Part shown: piece after piece, positions 60,668 through 64,000 of the stretch | Layout of the letters: each line of letters opens with the position of its first letter | How positions within the stretch are numbered: the stretch's first letter is position 1 | Origin: Microcystis panniformis FACHB-1757 | GTDB taxonomy: Bacteria; Cyanobacteriota; Cyanobacteriia; Cyanobacteriales; Microcystaceae | Assembly (NCBI RefSeq): GCF_001264245.1 | Contig: NZ_CP011339.1 | Location: forward strand, 5,022,001-5,086,000 | Length of the DNA stretch: 64,000 nt | Direction of reading: 5' to 3' | Program-made: the position numbers and the translations under genes | The notes under the pieces: model-generated | The model's database searches: none | What the model was told of the DNA's origin: nothing | What the model saw: only the letters and a program-made list of their open reading frames with translations

Positions 60668-61760
60668 CGCCAATTCAAAAATGAAACGCATCAACCTCAA
60701 GAGTTGACAAAGAAAGGCTCATCAGGTACTGTCTGATCATTAACAAAAACAAATCAGACCCAAAAACGAAGCCCCCAACATCTTAACATAGAACAAAGAA
60801 ACTTGCTCTACCAACTTAGTCAGGAGGGAAATTTATCTCAACGGCAAATGGCCGTCTGGCTCGGATGTCATCAAAGCACAATATCACGGGAATTAAAAAG
60901 GAATCAAAGTTCCCTTGGCTGCTATCTACCTGACACAGCACAAGCTCAAAGCGAGACAAGGCGAAAAAATGCCAAACAACCCTTTAAAAATGTCAGCGAG
61001 TCAGCCTTAGAGTTGGTAAAAAAAGGATTGAAAGATTATCATAGCCCCGAACAAATAGCAGGTCGTCTGAAAAAAGCCAGTCAAGAATCTCTCAGTCACG
61101 AAACCATCTATCAAATGATCTATCAGAACTATCACGGATGTGGAGAGTACCAGAAATATTTACGCCGGGGGCTTTGTCAAAGAAAGAGTCGAGGCGGAGC
61201 AAAAAGTAAGCGTGGAGGGATTCCAGGGCGTGTAGATATCAGCGAGCGACCAGTAATTGCTGACCAGAAAACTGAAATCGGTCATTGGGAAAGTGACACA
61301 ATGATTGGAGGCAATCATCTAGGAGTTCTCGTTACTCATGTAGATAAAGCCTCGAAATTTTTAGGAGCAGGATTAGCCAAAAACAAAACCGCATCGGAAA
61401 TCAATAGAGTCACAGAAAAACTTTTTCAAGAGATTCACCCTGACCAAAGAAAAACCTTTACTTGTGACAACGGCAAAGAATTTTGTGGACATCAAGAGTT
61501 GAGTCAGAAACTAGGAGCAGATTTTTATTTTGCTACTCCTTATCATTCGTGGGAGAGGGGATTAAACGAGCATACCAATGGACTGTTAAGACAATTTTTC
61601 CCCAAGGGAACGAATTTTAAAATCGTTAAGCCAGAGGAGGTGGAAAGAGCCGTAAACTTGATTAACAATCGTCCTCGAAAATGTCTTGACTATCGTACCC
61701 CGAATGAGGTATTCTATAAAGGTAGATCAGATAGTGATGCAATTCAGACTTGAATTGGCG
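60668..61760 (+). mobile_element. IS30-family element (1093 bp)
   Basis: Ends CGCCAATTCAA and TTGAATTGGCG; 3-bp duplication CAA (60665-60667 and 61761-61763). It is inserted in the 5' non-coding part of IS630 copy 2, between its left end and the transposase gene. Confidence 0.94.
60803..61753 (+). CDS. IS30-family transposase
   Basis: 316 residues as marked; family similarity already begins about nine codons upstream (HLNIEQRNLLYQL), so the true start may be a rare codon further left. Motifs: MAVWLGCHQSTISRELKRNQ (IS30 helix-turn-helix), IGHWESDTMIGG (first Asp), KTFTCDNGKEFCGHQE (second Asp) and YHSWERGLNEHTNGLLRQFF (Glu), followed by KCLDYRTPNEVF. No internal stop; probably active. Confidence 0.9.
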   Translation: MLYQLSQEGNLSQRQMAVWLGCHQSTISRELKRNQSSLGCYLPDTAQAQSETRRKNAKQPFKNVSESALELVKKGLKDYHSPEQIAGRLKKASQESLSHETIYQMIYQNYHGCGEYQKYLRRGLCQRKSRGGAKSKRGGIPGRVDISERPVIADQKTEIGHWESDTMIGGNHLGVLVTHVDKASKFLGAGLAKNKTASEINRVTEKLFQEIHPDQRKTFTCDNGKEFCGHQELSQKLGADFYFATPYHSWERGLNEHTNGLLRQFFPKGTNFKIVKPEEVERAVNLINNRPRKCLDYRTPNEVFYKGRSDSDAIQT

Positions 61761-61811
61761 CAATAATATAGTTTAAGAGTCATAATTAGAAGCAAAGCAC
61801 TCATTAAAAAC

Positions 61812-62855
61812 ATGATTAACCTAGAATTCACGGAAGAAGAAAAGAACTCACTGTATTATGAAAGATTTCATCATCCCCATCCCCGGGTTCAACTGAAGAT
61901 GGAAGTTCTCTGGTTAAAAAGCCAAAAGATACCGCACCAAAAAATTTGTCAGTTAGCAGGAATCTCGCCAAATACCTTATTAACCTATCTTCGAGATGAG
62001 CAAGAGGGCGGAATAGAAAAATTAAAAGAAATCAACTTCTATCGCCCTAAAAGTGAATTAGAGTTTCAAAAAGAAACCCTCAAAAAATACTTCGAGAAAA
62101 ATCCACCAGCCACAATAAATGAAGCTGTATATAGGATAGAAGAATTGACGGGAATAAAACGAAGTCCTACCCAAGTGAGAAAATTTTTAAAATCAATGGG
62201 AATGAAATGTTTAAAAGTAGGTTCTCTTCCTTCTAAAGCTGACCCAGATGAACAAGAGGACTACAAAGAAAAAAAGCTAGAACCCAGACTAAATGAGGCA
62301 AAAGAAGGAAAAAGGGCTGTTTTTTTTGTTGATGCCGCTCACTTCGTCATGGGAGCATTTCTCGGTTTTGTTTGGTGTTTTGAGAGACTTTTTGTTAAGT
62401 CACCGAGCGGGCGTAAACGCTTCAATGTTTTAGGAGCATTAAATGCAATAACTCATGAAGTTATTCTGGTAACATATGAAACTTATATTACGGCAACTCA
62501 AGTCTGTGAACTCCGCTCAAAAATAGCTGCTTTAGGACTAATGATTCCCATCACTCTAGTCTTAGATAATGCCCGCTATCAAAAATGTAAAATTGTTGAA
62601 GAATTGGCTCTTTCTTTGTCAATAGAGCTGCTCTATCTGCCGTCTTATTCACCTAATCTAAATTTAATTGAAAGGCTGTGGAAATTGGTCAAAAAGAAAT
62701 GTTTATATGGTAAATATTATGAAAACTTTTCTGACTTTTCTTCAGCCATTTATGAATGTTTGAATGATGCCCATTTGAAACATAAAAAAGAACTGGATTC
62801 CTTGCTGACTCTACGATTTCAGAAGTTTAATAAATCTCAGATTATGAACGTCTAA
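61812..62855 (+). CDS. IS630-family transposase, copy 2
   Basis: 347 residues, nearly identical to 38188-39231 (for example Phe for Ser in KSELEFQKE and Met for Ile in GLMIPITLVLD). DDE triad intact (AVFFVDAAHF, LVLDNARYQK, NLNLIERLWK). Its promoter region is split by IS30, so expression may depend on IS30. ATG 61812. Confidence 0.94.
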   Translation: MINLEFTEEEKNSLYYERFHHPHPRVQLKMEVLWLKSQKIPHQKICQLAGISPNTLLTYLRDEQEGGIEKLKEINFYRPKSELEFQKETLKKYFEKNPPATINEAVYRIEELTGIKRSPTQVRKFLKSMGMKCLKVGSLPSKADPDEQEDYKEKKLEPRLNEAKEGKRAVFFVDAAHFVMGAFLGFVWCFERLFVKSPSGRKRFNVLGALNAITHEVILVTYETYITATQVCELRSKIAALGLMIPITLVLDNARYQKCKIVEELALSLSIELLYLPSYSPNLNLIERLWKLVKKKCLYGKYYENFSDFSSAIYECLNDAHLKHKKELDSLLTLRFQKFNKSQIMNV

Positions 62856-62864
62856 AGTATAGCT

Positions 62865-63305
62865 GAGGGCAGATTTGCCCGGCGAGATTTGCGAACTCAT
62901 CAGCAGATGCGGAGGGATTTTCGTCAATGGCATTTACAAGCTTGTCAACAGTTGGGAAAAGAACGGGTTAAAGCGGTTTATCGGCTGTGTTATGGAGCAG
63001 ATTGGTCATTAATCGCCCAAATTCTCTATCCTTCGCCCCGTTCCTTGGCCGTGATGATTATAGAGTCGCCTAATCCCGTTTGGTGGCGAGTTTTGGGGAT
63101 TACTCCTTTTAGCACAACTAGCCGGATTGAGAATAATTATAAAACTCTCTTGTGTTATTGGCATCCCGATCGCAATTCCCATCCCAATGCTACAGAAATC
63201 ACTGCCCATCTTAATCGCGCCTACGATTGTTATCAAGGTTTTCAGGAGATGAGCAGCCAAGATAATGCACCTTTGTGGACGAAAATCCGTCGCTGGATTC
63301 CTTAG
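62865..63305 (+). CDS. J-domain protein, 5' end replaced by IS630
   Basis: Open from inside the IS630 end; the native part begins near 62862 (EGRFARRDL) and no start codon is clear (TTG 62889 is the best). The C-terminal part is a DnaJ domain: VWWRVLGITPFSTTSRIENN, YKTLLCYWHPDRNSHPNATE with the HPD loop, and ITAHLNRAYDCYQGFQEMS. The N-terminus is helical and basic (MRRDFRQWHLQACQQLGKER). The gene is probably truncated at its 5' end by the transposon; partial function is possible. Confidence 0.75.
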   Translation, partial: EGRFARRDLRTHQQMRRDFRQWHLQACQQLGKERVKAVYRLCYGADWSLIAQILYPSPRSLAVMIIESPNPVWWRVLGITPFSTTSRIENNYKTLLCYWHPDRNSHPNATEITAHLNRAYDCYQGFQEMSSQDNAPLWTKIRRWIP

Positions 63306-63394
63306 ACTTGACTCTAGTTTTTCCCTTGACTTTTCCTTAACAAAAGAATGTTAGTCTAGGAACAATTTATGACCACGCTTGCACTCTCAGGGTA

Positions 63395-64000
63395 ATGAAT
63401 CTAGTGCTTTTAAACAATCGCTACCAAATTGTTAGTACCCTTGCTAGGGGGGGATTTGGGGAAACTTATATCGCCATCGATACGAATATGCCTTCTCAAC
63501 GGCGCTGTGTGATTAAAAAATTGCAGCCGGCCATTCAAAGTGAGGGGATGCCAGAATGGTTAAAAGAACGTTTTCAGAAAGAAGCAAGCGTTTTAGAGGA
63601 ATTGGGGGAACAAAATCGTCAAATACCCCGTTTATACGGTTATTTTGCCCAAGATAATCACTTCTATCTGGTGCAGGAATGGATTGAAGGGGAGACACTA
63701 ACCCAAAAACAGCAACGACAGGGAAATTTATCCTCTTCAGCAGTGCAGACGATTTTGGAGAATTTACTGCCTGTTCTCGATTTTATTCACAGTCGCCGCA
63801 TTATTCACCGGGATGTGAAACCCGATAATATTATCTTAAGAAATAGTGATAATTTGCCCATTTTAATCGATTTTGGGGTAATGAAAGAGGCAGTCGCCAC
63901 CTTACTCGATCCTACGGGAAAAAGTGCCTATTCGATCGCCCTTGGCACCCCCGGTTATATGGCTTCAGAACAGGCTGCCGGAAGACCAGTCTTTTCTAGT
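63395..64000 (+). CDS. Serine/threonine protein kinase, N-terminal part (3' partial)
   Basis: 202 codons to the window edge. Eukaryotic-type kinase core: YQIVSTLARGGFGETYIAID (glycine loop), CVIKKLQPAIQSEGMPEWLK (catalytic Lys), HSRRIIHRDVKPDNIILRNS (HRD and DxxxxN), LIDFGVMKEA (DFG) and LGTPGYMASEQAAGRP (APE-like). Cyanobacterial kinases of this class often carry repeats or sensor domains after the kinase; here the rest lies outside the window. The start is ATG 63395 after a GGTA stretch. Confidence 0.93.
   Translation, partial: MNLVLLNNRYQIVSTLARGGFGETYIAIDTNMPSQRRCVIKKLQPAIQSEGMPEWLKERFQKEASVLEELGEQNRQIPRLYGYFAQDNHFYLVQEWIEGETLTQKQQRQGNLSSSAVQTILENLLPVLDFIHSRRIIHRDVKPDNIILRNSDNLPILIDFGVMKEAVATLLDPTGKSAYSIALGTPGYMASEQAAGRPVFSS

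Larger units (their letters stand above)
60626..62859 (+). mobile_element. IS630 element, copy 2, carrying IS30 (2234 bp)
   Basis: Ends TACTTTGCACGGC and its partner TACTTTAGACGTTC (reverse, ending 62859); TA at 60624-60625 and 62860-62861. Subtracting IS30 (1093 bp) and its 3-bp duplication leaves 1138 bp, exactly copy 1. Confidence 0.95.

Overview
The window is almost certainly chromosomal DNA of a bloom-forming cyanobacterium of the Microcystis type. The evidence is dense HIP1 octamers (GCGATCGC), cyanobacterium-typical genes (cyAbrB regulator, GlbN truncated haemoglobin, DUF4359 protein, glycogen debranching enzyme, several Uma2/DUF820 and Rpn-type nucleases) and a very high load of insertion sequences and MITEs. 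There is one tRNA (His), no rRNA and no CRISPR array.

Layout. 1-5.2 kb: end of one gene, a HEAT/pentapeptide-repeat gene cut by an IS, an orphan CopG/BrnA-like antitoxin and a Uma2 gene. 5.3-7.2 kb: an RCK-type ion channel gene whose stop overlaps the start of a small 9-residue-repeat protein (ATGA overlap, minus strand). 7.3-9.4 kb: tandem Rpn nuclease genes, each damaged in a different way. 9.7-15.4 kb: housekeeping genes (glgX, DUF3887 protein, eno, SIMPL protein). 17.5-21.2 kb: cyAbrB, an Rrf2 regulator, GFA-family protein, cbiB/cobD, plsC. 22-26 kb: nested transposon debris. 26.3-30.9 kb: DUF29, Uma2, an Hsp70-like protein, a small acidic protein, cinA. 31-43 kb: an IS graveyard built into an AAA-ATPase/PD-(D/E)XK gene and a dead VapBC module. 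43-46 kb: DUF4359 gene, tRNA-His, isoaspartyl peptidase, ftsW. 46.5-49 kb: more IS and Uma2 fragments. 49.3-58.3 kb: accC, a HisD-like gene lacking key catalytic residues, a MacB-type permease, pgi, dusB, glbN. 58.5-60.5 kb: an intact RelE/ParE-type toxin-antitoxin pair and a two-gene cassette (PD-(D/E)XK-like nuclease plus glycine-zipper membrane protein) bracketed by MITEs. 60.6-64 kb: an IS630 copy carrying IS30, a J-domain protein and the start of a Ser/Thr kinase.

Mobile DNA can be resolved to the base because many insertions still have target-site duplications (TSDs), and subtracting an insertion restores an open frame. Examples are a 1504-bp IS (9-bp TSD) in the pentapeptide gene; a 1318-bp IS4-type element present twice, once holding a 91-bp MITE and itself sitting inside an ISAs1-type element; a 1138-bp IS630 present twice, one copy carrying a 1093-bp IS30; and an IS630 relative in the AAA-ATPase gene that holds both a 41-bp palindrome and a 1323-bp IS. 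The 91-bp TA-flanked MITE occurs seven times. A ~187-bp MITE occurs three times and has the ends and 8-bp TSDs of an ISL3 element present in the same window.

The most interesting candidates for new biology are the MITE-bracketed nuclease/glycine-zipper cassette (59.6-60.5 kb), the channel-coupled repeat protein (5.3 kb), the tnpB-less IS605-derived elements that keep an omega-RNA-like 3' region (21.2 and 50.9 kb), and the HisD paralogue without its zinc and catalytic residues (51.4 kb). All functional statements are inferred from sequence patterns and family knowledge; no database search was run.
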